Positions 1 through 8,786 are shown, counted from the first letter of the stretch. The stretch: DNA of 64,000 bases from an uncultured Flavobacteriales bacterium (GCA_913055685.1 CAJXKC010000001.1:620001-684000); one strand, 5' to 3'. Notes: generated by a model not told the origin, from the sequence alone. A program made the numbers and translations.

Positions 1-398
1 AATTAAATGGCGGCATGGAGTATGAGTATCGAGGGTTTTTCGCTGGCTTCAAGCGCAATTCCTGCTCGGAATCCGTGGCAATTTTAGTTGCACCCAGGGA
101 GATTAGCTATACTAGCTTTGGCTTGGGTTATAACTACCGATCTTCACCAAATTTTGGGTTCATGGCCTCACTTTACATCGGAAAAGGTGAAGTGATTGAT
201 GCCAGTTTAAGACATGATTTCCTTTTCTTTTTTAGCACCGTAATCGAGAAGTACCCAACTTACACGCGCGATTTGAGTTGTTCGGTCTATTATAAATACT
301 ACTGGTTTATGCTAAAAGGAGGATTGGCTATTCACCAGAATGATTACTTTGATAACCTTACCCTTAACCTAGGAGTTGCCTTTGACATTGATTTCTAA
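1..398 (+). CDS. 3' fragment of a probable outer-membrane beta-barrel protein
   Basis: The frame is open from the first bases of the window, so the 5' end is probably outside it; the first internal ATG is at 15. The visible ~130 residues are rich in alternating aromatic and polar residues (repeated Tyr/Phe strands with Gly turns) and end in a terminal Phe, which is how Bacteroidota outer-membrane beta-barrel proteins usually end. No catalytic motif or named domain is recognisable. It could instead be a small complete protein starting at 15, but no signal peptide is visible there, which favours a truncated barrel. Its stop lies about 30 bases before lpxH on the same strand. Confidence 0.5.
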   Translation, partial: LNGGMEYEYRGFFAGFKRNSCSESVAILVAPREISYTSFGLGYNYRSSPNFGFMASLYIGKGEVIDASLRHDFLFFFSTVIEKYPTYTRDLSCSVYYKYYWFMLKGGLAIHQNDYFDNLTLNLGVAFDIDF

Positions 399-417
399 AT
401 GACATTGGCGAGATTAG

Positions 418-425
418 TATCTTCG
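418..425 (+). promoter_or_regulatory. -7 promoter element of lpxH (near-consensus)
   Basis: TATCTTCG matches the Bacteroidota -7 consensus TAnnTTTG except for one base. It ends four bases before the lpxH ATG, so the transcript would begin at or next to the start codon (leaderless). No convincing -33 TTG is seen at the usual spacing. Confidence 0.4.
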
Positions 426-429
426 CCGC

Positions 430-1194
430 ATGCAATTGCCTCCGGGAAAGAAAATATACTTTGCTAGTGATCTTCATTTAGGCGCCCCTGATTATTCCAT
501 TAGTTTAATTCGGGAAAAGCATTTTGTTGCCTGGTTAGATGAAATTGCAAAGGATGCGCATTGCATTTACCTAGTAGGTGATTTATTCGATTTTTGGTTT
601 GAGTATAAAAAAGCCGTGCCTCGAGGTTTTGTCCGCTTGCTCGGCAAATTGGCGGAGCTTAGCGATTCTGGGATAGAATTGCACCTCTTTACCGGTAATC
701 ATGATATGTGGATTTTCGACTATCTCCCACAGGAGATCGGGCTAACTTTACATCGAGAACCCATTGAAAGACAGTGGTCTGGCAAAAGCTTCTATATTGG
801 TCATGGTGATGGCCTCGGTCCGGGTGACCACGGCTATAAGTTTATTAAAAAGGTATTTAGTAATCCATTTTTGCAGTGGTGCTTCGCGCGCCTGCATCCA
901 AACTTTGGAATTGCTTTGGCCGACTATTTTTCTAAAAGTTCAAGGGCAAAAACGGGAGATAGTGATGCTAAGTTTTTAGGGGAGGAAAATGAGTGGCTAG
1001 TAATCTATGCAAAGGAGCAATTGCAAAAGAAGGCCTTCGATTATTTCATCTTTGGTCATCGACACCTACCCCTCGACATTCAATTAAATGAGCAGGGAGC
1101 GCGGTATGTTAACCTGGGCGATTGGATTCAATATTTTACCTATGGCGTTTTCGATGGAGAAAACTTGGCTTTAAAAGAATACCCTCTTAGCTAA
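430..1194 (+). CDS. lpxH: UDP-2,3-diacylglucosamine diphosphatase (LpxH)
   Basis: Hydrolyses UDP-2,3-diacylglucosamine to lipid X and UMP in lipid A synthesis, at the cytoplasmic face of the inner membrane. The 254-residue protein has the calcineurin-like metallophosphatase motifs in order: SDLHLG (D14, H16), GDLFDFW (about 50-56), GNHD (about 90), GHGDG (about 125) and GHRH (about 210). These are the Mn-binding residues of the family, and the length is normal. The ATG at 430 directly follows the promoter element, and its protein begins just before the first motif. The stop overlaps the convergent TonB receptor stop by four bases. LpxH is preferred over a generic phosphoesterase because of the FDFWFEY-type first half. 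Confidence 0.9.
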   Translation: MQLPPGKKIYFASDLHLGAPDYSISLIREKHFVAWLDEIAKDAHCIYLVGDLFDFWFEYKKAVPRGFVRLLGKLAELSDSGIELHLFTGNHDMWIFDYLPQEIGLTLHREPIERQWSGKSFYIGHGDGLGPGDHGYKFIKKVFSNPFLQWCFARLHPNFGIALADYFSKSSRAKTGDSDAKFLGEENEWLVIYAKEQLQKKAFDYFIFGHRHLPLDIQLNEQGARYVNLGDWIQYFTYGVFDGENLALKEYPLS

Positions 1195-3527
1195 TCCATT
1201 TCAAGTTTTAAGGTGAGAAAATAAGTTCTCGGCTGGTTTGGCCCATAAATATAGCCGGCGTCTCGATCTTCTCCACGATCAAAATCTTTTTGGTAGGCGT
1301 TTAAAACATTACGTACTCCAGCATGTGCTTTTAGTGCCCAACCCGCAGGGTTATGCCAGATTAAGGTTTCGGCCGAAAGCGAAACATCAAAGAAATTCGG
1401 GCTTCTTTTAAGCTGAGGGTACTCTGTATTGGGATCAATGATATGGCTTAAGAGCATTGGCCCAGTGAAGTTAAGACTGGATTTTAGGTCCCAATGATCA
1501 TTTAATTTATAACTGGCACTGAGGTAGCCGTATATATTTGGAGCCCGTAACATTTCACGGGTGCTAACAATGCTGTCACCACTAGACCATAAAACTTCAT
1601 CTTCCGAAAATAAAGAGCGCTGCAGGGTGAAAGAGGATTGCAGTGTCCAAGCGCTCCAGTAGTGACTGTATTCCAGGTTTAGACCATAAACTCTAGCCCC
1701 TTCTCCATTTCGTTTTAGCAAGCGGGCACTACCATTAGGCAATTCCTGTTGATCGCTTAGAATAAAGTTATTCTTGAGCTCCGTATAGAAGGCATTGGCA
1801 ATAAAATTCGCTTCATAAAAAGGTCGCTGGAGGTTCCAATCCACCGAAAGGTTATAGCTGTTGCTTTTCTCCAAATCGAGCTCTGGGTCTAGCTGAATAA
1901 ATAGCGCTGAGCCACCAACCACGGCAATGTGTAAGTCTTCATTAAAAGCCTGGGGTGCCCTAAAGCCACGAGCGTAGGAACCGCGGAATTTTAAATTTCT
2001 ATCTAGGGCGTATTTTAGACTAAAGCGAGGAGAGAGGTTTAAGTAAGTGGCTTTATCATAATAACTTAAGCCGCCAAGTATATTGCTGTTGTTGATGTGA
2101 TTAGCGTCTAATCGGGCGCCCGCCTGCATGAGCCATTGGTCATTTAACTGGTATTCACTTTGGAGGTAAGTACCCCAAGTCTGTACGGTTTGCTCTATTT
2201 TTCTCTGATAGCCCGTCATAATATCGCTAAGATCATTGGCTTGGTATTCGGAGCCTAAGCTAAAATTCCAACGTTCACCAATTTTCTGATGTATCACAAA
2301 GCCTCCTACCAAGGTTAGGTCCTCCGATTCCCCGTAAGCGTTTAATGCTAATAGGTCTGCGCTGGTGAGGCTGTCACCCGGACTAAGCACTCGGCCACCG
2401 CCCCCATAATAGCTGTTGCGCCAAGTGCGCTGCGCAGAAAGGTAAGCGCTCCATTGTCGACTATTATCGGCAGATAGTTTTTCGTAGCTGAGGCCAGTGC
2501 CTAGAATGTTGTGTTTAAGCTGCTCCGCAATACGGCTTTGATGGGGCTTTAATTCAAAGTCACTCCCACCACGGCGGAACTCCCGAATGTAGAACAGATC
2601 CCAAGTCCACTTTTCCCGAGCATGGCTTTTATAGTAGGAGTTAAAACCGATGCTCTGCGACTGAAGTTTGGTAATCTCTGAAAACCCATCATCATTGGCA
2701 TCCCATGCCTCTCGGGAACGGTTAAATGCAAAAAGGTTAATTCCGGCATTAGCTTCTTCATTAACTAAAGATGCTCCAAGGCTTTGATGGTGCTGAATAG
2801 CCTCACCGCCAATTAGGTCAATTTGGGATTGAAGAAAATAGCTGTTTTTCAAAGCCTCTTTGGTAATAATGTTGATGGTTCCGCCAATAGCATTACCACC
2901 GTACATCGCCGAACCACCACCTTTAAGTACCTCTACACGATCAATCATGGTAGGGGGGAACATTTCCAAGCCATAAACTCCCATCAAGGATGAAAAGATG
3001 GGCCTTGAGTTTAATAGAACTTGTGAGTAGGCACCTTCGAGCCCGTTTATACGCACTTGGGTAAAACCACAGTTCTGGCAATTGTTTTCAAGGCGCAAGC
3101 CCGGACTAAAATTGAGGCCTTCGGCTAGACTTAAGGCCGCAATGTTTTCGAAAAGCTTCGGGTTTATGGTGTTTACGATTAATGGAGCATTGTGTTTGGG
3201 CACACTTTTCCGGGAGCCACTTACCACCACCTCTTCTAAAGCTAAGTCGCTTTTCTCAAGCTTTAACTGATAAAAGCTTTGACCCGGGATTACCCGGATT
3301 TCAGCCGGTTTGTAAGCGATATGCTCTATGATAATATGAGTTACATCTGGGGGAAGATTAAGGCTCCATTTTCCTTGCTCGTCACTTATGGTTCCGCTTT
3401 TCCCTGCTATAATAGTGACGCCTTCTATTGGCTGTCCTTGCCAATTTAGGACCTCTCCATCGACTAGCTGGGCAATACTCGGGGAGCCAAGTAGTAGTAA
3501 AAGTATTAATAGCTTAAGTTTAGCCAC
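1191..3527 (-). CDS. TonB-dependent outer-membrane receptor, probably metal or metallophore uptake
   Basis: A 778-residue TonB-dependent transporter. Residues 1-19 form a signal peptide ending SIAQ; about 20-95 is a CarboxypepD_reg-like beta-sandwich; about 100-230 is the plug, with an NNCQNCGF segment and the GGGSAMYGGNAIGGTINI signature; the rest is a 22-strand-type barrel. It is divergent from the DtxR regulator gene with only 66 bases between them, and a palindrome covers its promoter, so I infer control by that regulator and a role in bringing a transition metal or chelate across the outer membrane. The CxxC pair in the plug is a common variant in Bacteroidota receptors. The substrate cannot be named from sequence. 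Confidence 0.88.
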   Translation of the reverse strand: MAKLKLLILLLLLGSPSIAQLVDGEVLNWQGQPIEGVTIIAGKSGTISDEQGKWSLNLPPDVTHIIIEHIAYKPAEIRVIPGQSFYQLKLEKSDLALEEVVVSGSRKSVPKHNAPLIVNTINPKLFENIAALSLAEGLNFSPGLRLENNCQNCGFTQVRINGLEGAYSQVLLNSRPIFSSLMGVYGLEMFPPTMIDRVEVLKGGGSAMYGGNAIGGTINIITKEALKNSYFLQSQIDLIGGEAIQHHQSLGASLVNEEANAGINLFAFNRSREAWDANDDGFSEITKLQSQSIGFNSYYKSHAREKWTWDLFYIREFRRGGSDFELKPHQSRIAEQLKHNILGTGLSYEKLSADNSRQWSAYLSAQRTWRNSYYGGGGRVLSPGDSLTSADLLALNAYGESEDLTLVGGFVIHQKIGERWNFSLGSEYQANDLSDIMTGYQRKIEQTVQTWGTYLQSEYQLNDQWLMQAGARLDANHINNSNILGGLSYYDKATYLNLSPRFSLKYALDRNLKFRGSYARGFRAPQAFNEDLHIAVVGGSALFIQLDPELDLEKSNSYNLSVDWNLQRPFYEANFIANAFYTELKNNFILSDQQELPNGSARLLKRNGEGARVYGLNLEYSHYWSAWTLQSSFTLQRSLFSEDEVLWSSGDSIVSTREMLRAPNIYGYLSASYKLNDHWDLKSSLNFTGPMLLSHIIDPNTEYPQLKRSPNFFDVSLSAETLIWHNPAGWALKAHAGVRNVLNAYQKDFDRGEDRDAGYIYGPNQPRTYFLTLKLEMD

Positions 3528-3533
3528 AATAAA

Positions 3534-3553
3534 TTTTTAGGCAAATCTAAAAA
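3534..3553. promoter_or_regulatory. Inverted repeat, candidate DtxR/MntR-family operator
   Basis: TTTTTAG, six central bases (GCAAAT), then CTAAAAA: seven-base perfect arms in the 66-base divergent intergenic region. It covers the minus-strand -7 element of the TonB receptor and sits roughly at the -33 position of the plus-strand promoter of the regulator/transport operon. The TTTAGG...CTAAA shape resembles operators of DtxR-family repressors. Binding is inferred. Confidence 0.55.
3542..3549 (-). promoter_or_regulatory. -7 promoter element of the TonB receptor gene
   Basis: On the minus strand this reads TAGATTTG, a full match to TAnnTTTG, 14 bases before the receptor ATG at 3527. It lies inside the inverted repeat, so a bound repressor would occlude it. 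Confidence 0.55.
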
Positions 3554-3562
3554 TGAATTTTA

Positions 3563-3570
3563 TAACTTCG
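3563..3570 (+). promoter_or_regulatory. -7 promoter element of the DtxR/metal ABC operon
   Basis: TAACTTCG matches TAnnTTTG with one mismatch and lies 23 bases before the ATG at 3594. The inverted repeat at 3534-3553 falls where the -33 element would be. Confidence 0.45.
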
Positions 3571-3593
3571 CAAAATAAAATTAGAAATCCCTT

Positions 3594-4253
3594 ATGCAGC
3601 TGAGTCTAGCCGAAGAGAATTATCTAAAGGCCATTTATTTTATTAGTGGTCCGGAACGAAATTTGGTGAACACCAATGCAGTGGCCGAGCGGCTTGACAC
3701 AAAGGCTGCTACTGTGACGGACATGCTTAGAAAATTAAAGAAAAAGGGCTTAGTGAGCTATGAGCCTTATAAGGGCGTGCGCTTAGCGGAGACCGGCGAA
3801 AAGTTGGCGATCGGTATTTTGCGAAAGCACCGCTTGTGGGAAACCTTTTTGGTGGAAAAGCTTTCTTTTGGTTGGGAAGAAGTACATGAAATTGCCGAAC
3901 AGCTGGAGCATGTACGATCATCCAAACTAACCGAGCGACTAGCGAATTTCTTAGGCAATCCTCAATTCGATCCACATGGAGACCCGATACCGAATAAAGA
4001 AGGGGTCTTCCCTAGAAGAGAAAACCTTACTCTAGATAAGGCAGAGGTTGGTGATTTCCTCTTAGTAAAAGGGGTTAAAGACAGCTCAGTTGATTTTTTA
4101 AACTATGTGGCAAAATTGGGCATCAGGTTGGGGGATAGCATTGAGGTAATGGGGGTTGAGTCTTTCGATCAAAGTATGAAGTTAAAACACGAAGGCTCAG
4201 TTTTGCACTTATCGGCTATGGCTTGTGCTAATATTTATATCAGTAGGGGATGA
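3594..4253 (+). CDS. DtxR/MntR-family metal-dependent transcriptional regulator
   Basis: A 219-residue member of the iron-dependent repressor family, sensing Fe2+, Mn2+ or Zn2+. Residues 1-65 are a winged helix-turn-helix starting with the typical ENYLKAIY. About 66-140 is the metal-binding and dimerisation domain with KHRLWE, EEVHEIAEQLEH and DPHGDPIP, which hold the His/Glu ligands. About 145-219 is an SH3-like FeoA domain. The gene heads a transport operon: its TGA overlaps the ATG of the binding-protein gene (ATGA). It probably represses both this operon and the divergent TonB receptor through the palindrome between them. The metal is not decided by sequence. Confidence 0.9.
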   Translation: MQLSLAEENYLKAIYFISGPERNLVNTNAVAERLDTKAATVTDMLRKLKKKGLVSYEPYKGVRLAETGEKLAIGILRKHRLWETFLVEKLSFGWEEVHEIAEQLEHVRSSKLTERLANFLGNPQFDPHGDPIPNKEGVFPRRENLTLDKAEVGDFLLVKGVKDSSVDFLNYVAKLGIRLGDSIEVMGVESFDQSMKLKHEGSVLHLSAMACANIYISRG

Positions 4254-5158
4254 GAAAGTTTGTATTAGTCCTTAGCCTTCTATCACTCATCGCTTGTACT
4301 GAGGGCCCAAAAAAGGAACAGCTGCAAATTGTATGCACTACAGGAATGCTTGCCGACGCGGCAAAGCAACTTACATTGGGCATAGACTCCATCCAGCTAA
4401 TAACCTTGATGGGGCCGGGTACAGACCCTCATTTATATAAGGCTAGTCAGGCGGACGTTCTAGCCCTCTCTCGGGCCGACTTAATTGTGTACAATGGATT
4501 GCACTTAGAAGGTAAGATGAACGACTTATTCAAGAAGTTACCGGCACAAAAAACCTACGCTGCTGCGGATGGCGTGGCCGAGGAAGACCTGATTAACGCT
4601 AGTGATTACCCTGGTGCTTATGATCCTCACCTCTGGTTCGATTTAAGTTTATGGGCACAGCTAGTGGACTCCTTGGGAGAACGGTTGGCAATTTTACTTC
4701 CAGAGCAGTCCGGGAAAATTCGGACCAATACAAAAAATTACCAGCAAAGGCTTTTAGAAACACATAAGTGGGCTAAAACAAAGTTATTACAAATACCTGA
4801 AAATCAAAGGGTATTAATAACTGCACATGACGCTTTTAAGTATTTTGGCCGCGCTTATTCCGTAGAGGTTCGCGGCTTACAGGGTATATCCACTACTGCA
4901 GAGTATGGTATCGCTGATATTAGCGCCTTGGCAGATTTTATTGCCCAGCGAAAAATAAAGGCTGTTTTTATTGAGAATTCTGTTGACCCTAGAGCGATAC
5001 AGGCAGTTATTGAAGCGGTTGAATCTCGGGGTGAAGAGCTAAAACTTGGCGGTGAATTGTATTCTGATGCTTTAGGGGGATCAGATGGCCCTGCGGCTAA
5101 TTTTTTAGGCATGTTTCGCTACAATGTGCAAACAATCTATCAGTCCTTAAAGCAATGA
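4250..5158 (+). CDS. Metal ABC transporter substrate-binding lipoprotein (TroA/ZnuA/MntC family)
   Basis: Captures a divalent metal in the periplasm and delivers it to the downstream permeases. The 302-residue protein has a lipoprotein signal ending LSLIAC (lipidated Cys about 16). The cluster A-I ligand motifs are present: TDPHLYKAS, DPHLWFD, TAHDAFKYF, FIENSVD and YSDALGG, giving His, His, His/Glu and Asp ligands as in TroA-type proteins. There is no long His-rich loop of the kind many zinc-specific ZnuA proteins carry, which leans slightly to Mn or mixed Mn/Zn/Fe. It is translationally coupled to the DtxR gene and to the ATPase gene by ATGA overlaps on both sides. Confidence 0.9.
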   Translation: MRKFVLVLSLLSLIACTEGPKKEQLQIVCTTGMLADAAKQLTLGIDSIQLITLMGPGTDPHLYKASQADVLALSRADLIVYNGLHLEGKMNDLFKKLPAQKTYAAADGVAEEDLINASDYPGAYDPHLWFDLSLWAQLVDSLGERLAILLPEQSGKIRTNTKNYQQRLLETHKWAKTKLLQIPENQRVLITAHDAFKYFGRAYSVEVRGLQGISTTAEYGIADISALADFIAQRKIKAVFIENSVDPRAIQAVIEAVESRGEELKLGGELYSDALGGSDGPAANFLGMFRYNVQTIYQSLKQ

Positions 5159-5988
5159 AAAACAAGGATATAAATAAAGTACCATCATTGGAAGTGCACA
5201 ATTTAGCGGCGAGTTACAATCGTATGCCGGTGCTTTGGGATATCGATTTTCAGATTCCACAAGGAGTTTTAACCGGAATAGTGGGTCCAAATGGCAGTGG
5301 CAAAACAACCCTTCTCCGCAATATCATGGGACTGATGAAAGCGGATAGTGGTTATGTGAAGATTTTCGGGGAAGACCTAAATAAGGTTCGCGAGCGAGTT
5401 AGTTATGTGCCACAGAGGGAGTCGGTAGATTGGACTTTCCCTGCTTCAGTAAGAGAGGTGGTGGAGATGGGGCGCTACCGGAATGCTAATCTCATGCGTC
5501 GCTTATCGAAAACAGACAAGGAGAAGGTTAATATCGCTTTGGAGAAGGTGGGCATGCTGGAGTATGCAAACCGACAGATTTCGCAGCTAAGTGGTGGGCA
5601 GCAGCAAAGGGTTTTTCTGGCCCGCTCATTAGCTCAGGATGCAGATTTGTATTTGATGGATGAGCCTTTTGTTGGAGTAGATGCCGCCACAGAGGAAGCT
5701 ATTTTAGAGGTGCTAAGCGAACTTCGTAATGAGGGTAAAACGGTGGTTATTGTCCACCACGATTTGCAAACGGCTTACCAATATTTTAACTGGATCATTT
5801 TATTGAATACCAGATTAGTTGCGGCCGGACCTAAAGAGGAGGTTTTTTTACAAGAGAATCTTCGTGAAGCTTATGGCGGCCGCCTAACTATTCTATCGAA
5901 ATTGTCTAATCTGATTGCCAAATCCGAATTCCCAGTTCGCGAAAAGGGCTTTAAGGAAACGGAAGGATCCGGCGATGGCCAGTCTTAG
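5155..5988 (+). CDS. Metal ABC transporter ATP-binding protein
   Basis: The 277-residue ATPase powers import through the two permeases that follow. Walker A is GPNGSGKTT (about 44-52), the Q-loop lies in SYVPQRESVDWTFP, the signature is LSGGQQQR, Walker B is LYLMDEP, and the switch His is in IVHHDL. The QRESVDW segment is typical of the TroB/ZnuC/MntB branch. The last 14 bases overlap the first permease gene, supporting coupled translation. Confidence 0.92.
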   Translation: MKNKDINKVPSLEVHNLAASYNRMPVLWDIDFQIPQGVLTGIVGPNGSGKTTLLRNIMGLMKADSGYVKIFGEDLNKVRERVSYVPQRESVDWTFPASVREVVEMGRYRNANLMRRLSKTDKEKVNIALEKVGMLEYANRQISQLSGGQQQRVFLARSLAQDADLYLMDEPFVGVDAATEEAILEVLSELRNEGKTVVIVHHDLQTAYQYFNWIILLNTRLVAAGPKEEVFLQENLREAYGGRLTILSKLSNLIAKSEFPVREKGFKETEGSGDGQS

Positions 5989-7273
5989 TAATTATATAAG
6001 CATTTTGGACCCGAGTCTTTTAGTGGTAATGGCCGGAACGGTCCTTCTCTCTATTTCAGCCTCTTTGGTTGGGACCTTTGCCTTTCTTCAAAAACGCTCC
6101 TTAGTTGGTGATGCTGTGGCTCACGCAATTTTACCCGGTATTGCCTTAGCCTTTATTCTGAAGGGAGAGAAAGACCCACTTATTTTACTATTTGGCGCCC
6201 TAATAAGCGGTTGGATAGCAATTGCTTTGATGGACTTTATAAGTACGAAAACCAAATTGAGTAGCGATACGGCCATTGCCACCATTTTAAGTGTTTTCTT
6301 CGGCTTTGGGATTTTACTATTAACCTACATTCAAGGTCAGGCTAATGGCAATCAAGCAGGCTTAGATCAATTCCTCTTTGGTAAAGCAGCAGCGATGCGA
6401 CAGAGCGATTTATGGGTTTATGGTGGTTTGGCATTAGTATTAATTCTGGCCGTCTTTCTCTTCTTTAAAGAGTTTAGTTTGCTGAGTTTTAATCCAGACT
6501 TTGCCCAGAGCTTAGGTTTACCCGTAAAAACCTTGCGCTTTATCTTAAACACCCTTATGGTCCTAGCCATTGCAGTAGGAATCCAGGCGGTGGGCGTAGT
6601 TCTCATGGCGGCCCTTTTAATTACGCCTTCTGCAGCGGCTCGCAGCTGGACAGACAGCCTTAAACCCATGATGCTTATCGCCGCCATGATGGCAGCCCTA
6701 TCCTCATTTGCGGGATCTTATTTGAGTTTTATTGCTCCCTCTATGCCTACGGGTCCTTGGATTGTAATGAGCTTATCATTAATGGCCTTGGCCTCATTAT
6801 TCTTTGCTCCGAAACGCGGCATGCTAGCCCGCTTACTGCAACAAAAAAAGCATCAGCGAAAAATCCGCAATGAGAATATCCTTAAAGCGATTTACCATTT
6901 TTCGGAACGCAGTGATCAACAAAAAGACTGGTTACGAATTGAGGATATACAAGGTATCCGAGCTTTTAAAAATGATAGTCTAAAGGAAGGGCTTAAGCAG
7001 TTAAATCGAAAAGGCCTTCTATTGTTAAAGTCGCATCAGCTGCAGCTTAGTAAAAGAGGTGAGCAGGAGGCGATGCGAATTGTACGGCTGCACCGACTTT
7101 GGGAAATGTACCTCACGCAAAGATTGCGCTTAAAATCGGACCATATTCACCCTAATGCGGAAACTATGGAGCATATTATTAGTCCGGAGATTGAGGCGCA
7201 ATTGCTGCGCGAACTGGATTACCCAGACTTAGATCCACACCAAAGCCCAATTCCCTACGAAAATGACAATTGA
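5975..7273 (+). CDS. Metal ABC permease fused to a C-terminal DtxR-like domain
   Basis: The ATG at 5975 is preferred over an in-frame ATG at 5915: it gives MASLSNYIS, sits after AAGGA, and only just overlaps the ATPase gene. Of 432 residues, about 1-285 are an ABC-3 family permease with eight or so membrane helices, including SLVGDAVAHAILPG and FNPDFAQSLG. About 290-432 are a soluble region resembling a whole DtxR repressor without the FeoA part: ENILKAIY, a winged-helix stretch, RLHRLWEMYL, AETMEH and DPHQSPIP, all aligning with the free regulator at 3594-4253. Such fusions are known in some Bacteroidota permeases. A cytoplasmic metal sensor gating the transporter is a reasonable inference, unproven. 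Confidence 0.9.
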   Translation: MASLSNYISILDPSLLVVMAGTVLLSISASLVGTFAFLQKRSLVGDAVAHAILPGIALAFILKGEKDPLILLFGALISGWIAIALMDFISTKTKLSSDTAIATILSVFFGFGILLLTYIQGQANGNQAGLDQFLFGKAAAMRQSDLWVYGGLALVLILAVFLFFKEFSLLSFNPDFAQSLGLPVKTLRFILNTLMVLAIAVGIQAVGVVLMAALLITPSAAARSWTDSLKPMMLIAAMMAALSSFAGSYLSFIAPSMPTGPWIVMSLSLMALASLFFAPKRGMLARLLQQKKHQRKIRNENILKAIYHFSERSDQQKDWLRIEDIQGIRAFKNDSLKEGLKQLNRKGLLLLKSHQLQLSKRGEQEAMRIVRLHRLWEMYLTQRLRLKSDHIHPNAETMEHIISPEIEAQLLRELDYPDLDPHQSPIPYENDN

Positions 7274-8111
7274 AGCTTGGTATATAATAATTACGGGAGC
7301 CCTAATTGCTGCTAGCACGGCTATTTTAGGTTCTTTCCTGGTATTGCGTAAAATGGCGATGTTGGGCGATGCAATTTCACATGCGGTATTGCCCGGAATT
7401 GTGGTGGCCTTTTTACTTTCGGGAGAACGAGATAGTACTTTGCTTTTAATAGGCGCCGCATTTAGTGGCTTGCTGGCCTCGCTCTTAATTGAATTATTAC
7501 ATCGGAAAGCGCGTTTACAGGAAGATGCTTCAATAGGGGTTAGCTTTACTTGGCTTTTTGCGATGGGAGTGCTGTTGATTAGCGCTTATACTGGTCAGGT
7601 TGATCTCGATCAAGAATGTGTTCTTTATGGAGAAATTGCCTATGTGCCCCTCGATTTGATGGCCTTTGGGAACACCTATTTACCCAGACCTTTGCTAGTT
7701 GCTGCACTTTTATTTTTGATTGTGCTCCTTTATTTACTCTTCTCATTTAAAGGATTGAAGTTAATGTCTTTTAACCCAGACTTTGCTCAGTCTCTCGGCA
7801 TTCGCACTCAAGTATGGCATTTTACTTTTATGGCAATGGTATCCCTTACTACGGTATTGGCTTTTGAAATTGTGGGCGCCATACTCATTGTTGCCTTGCT
7901 GGTGGTGCCTGCCGCTACGGCCTTTTTATGGACTAGGGCCCTAATCCCAATGATTGTTTTGGCGGTATTTATTGGTGTCCTTTCCAGTTTTGGTGGCTAT
8001 GGCTTGGCTAGCGTACTCAAGGGGAGCATTGCTGGAGCGATGGTAAGTGTTGCGGGACTCTTGTTTTTTAGTTCCCTGCTGATCAAGCTTTTAACGCCTA
8101 AAAAAAATTAG
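7263..8111 (+). CDS. Metal ABC transporter permease, second subunit
   Basis: A 282-residue ABC-3 family permease with about eight membrane helices, sharing MLGDAISHAVLPGIV and MSFNPDFAQSLG with the upstream permease but ending after the last helix with no DtxR-like tail. Its ATG overlaps the end of the first permease gene by 11 bases. The pair would form a heterodimeric channel, as in TroC/TroD systems. It is the last gene of the metal operon; the next gene has its own promoter. Confidence 0.9.
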   Translation: MTIEAWYIIITGALIAASTAILGSFLVLRKMAMLGDAISHAVLPGIVVAFLLSGERDSTLLLIGAAFSGLLASLLIELLHRKARLQEDASIGVSFTWLFAMGVLLISAYTGQVDLDQECVLYGEIAYVPLDLMAFGNTYLPRPLLVAALLFLIVLLYLLFSFKGLKLMSFNPDFAQSLGIRTQVWHFTFMAMVSLTTVLAFEIVGAILIVALLVVPAATAFLWTRALIPMIVLAVFIGVLSSFGGYGLASVLKGSIAGAMVSVAGLLFFSSLLIKLLTPKKN

Positions 8112-8132
8112 CGCGAGCATTAAGTTTTAGTA

Positions 8133-8140
8133 TAGATTTG
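8133..8140 (+). promoter_or_regulatory. -7 promoter element of the oxygenase gene
   Basis: TAGATTTG, a full match to TAnnTTTG, 19 bases before the ATG at 8160 and just after the metal operon ends. Confidence 0.45.
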
Positions 8141-8159
8141 CGGGCTTTTTTTCAAAATA

Positions 8160-8786
8160 ATGGATTACCGCAATTTAAATTGGGAAGACCTTCTCGATCA
8201 ACTAGCTGAGCGTTCATGGCTAGTACTCGACAATTTTTTATCGCTTGAGGAATTAAATGCCTTGCTAAAAGAGTTTGAACAACACCGTAAGCAAGAAGAT
8301 CTCAGGAGGGCTGGGATTGGCAATGCCTTTCACTACCAGAAGGATAAAGAGGTGCGAGGTGACTACATTGTTTGGATTGATAAAGAAGAAAGTGCAAGTC
8401 ACACTTGGTCATTCTATCAAAGGATGCTGTCCTTTATGGGCGACCTGAACCGAGGACTTTTATTAAGTATGAAAGAAATAGAAGCGCACTTTGCCTTATA
8501 TCCACCTGGAGCCTTTTATCAGAGACATGTCGATCAATTTAAGAATAACGGTCACCGTATTCTTTCTTTCGCCTGCTATTTGAATCGAAATTGGCAAGAA
8601 GGCGACGGCGGTGAAATAGAAATTGTGGATGGAGATCAAATAGTAGTAATTCCCCCTCTAGCAGGCCGACTGGTTCTTTTTAGAAGTGACCTAGTGGAAC
8701 ACGCGGTGCTAAAAACCCATAAAGACCGTATAAGCATTACCGGGTGGATGCTAGACCGACCAATAGATTTACCAATCCATTATTAA
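8160..8786 (+). CDS. 2-oxoglutarate/Fe(II)-dependent oxygenase (SM-20/prolyl 4-hydroxylase type)
   Basis: A 208-residue protein with the double-stranded beta-helix facial triad: His and Asp in QRHVDQF (about 121-125) and the distal His in LVEHAV (about 180), followed by the 2-oxoglutarate-binding Arg in KDRISITGW. YPPGAFYQRHVD and ILSFACYLN are typical of the SM-20-related family. Hydroxylation of a protein side chain is the usual family activity; the substrate is unknown. It follows the metal operon, but its own promoter suggests separate expression. Confidence 0.8.
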   Translation: MDYRNLNWEDLLDQLAERSWLVLDNFLSLEELNALLKEFEQHRKQEDLRRAGIGNAFHYQKDKEVRGDYIVWIDKEESASHTWSFYQRMLSFMGDLNRGLLLSMKEIEAHFALYPPGAFYQRHVDQFKNNGHRILSFACYLNRNWQEGDGGEIEIVDGDQIVVIPPLAGRLVLFRSDLVEHAVLKTHKDRISITGWMLDRPIDLPIHY

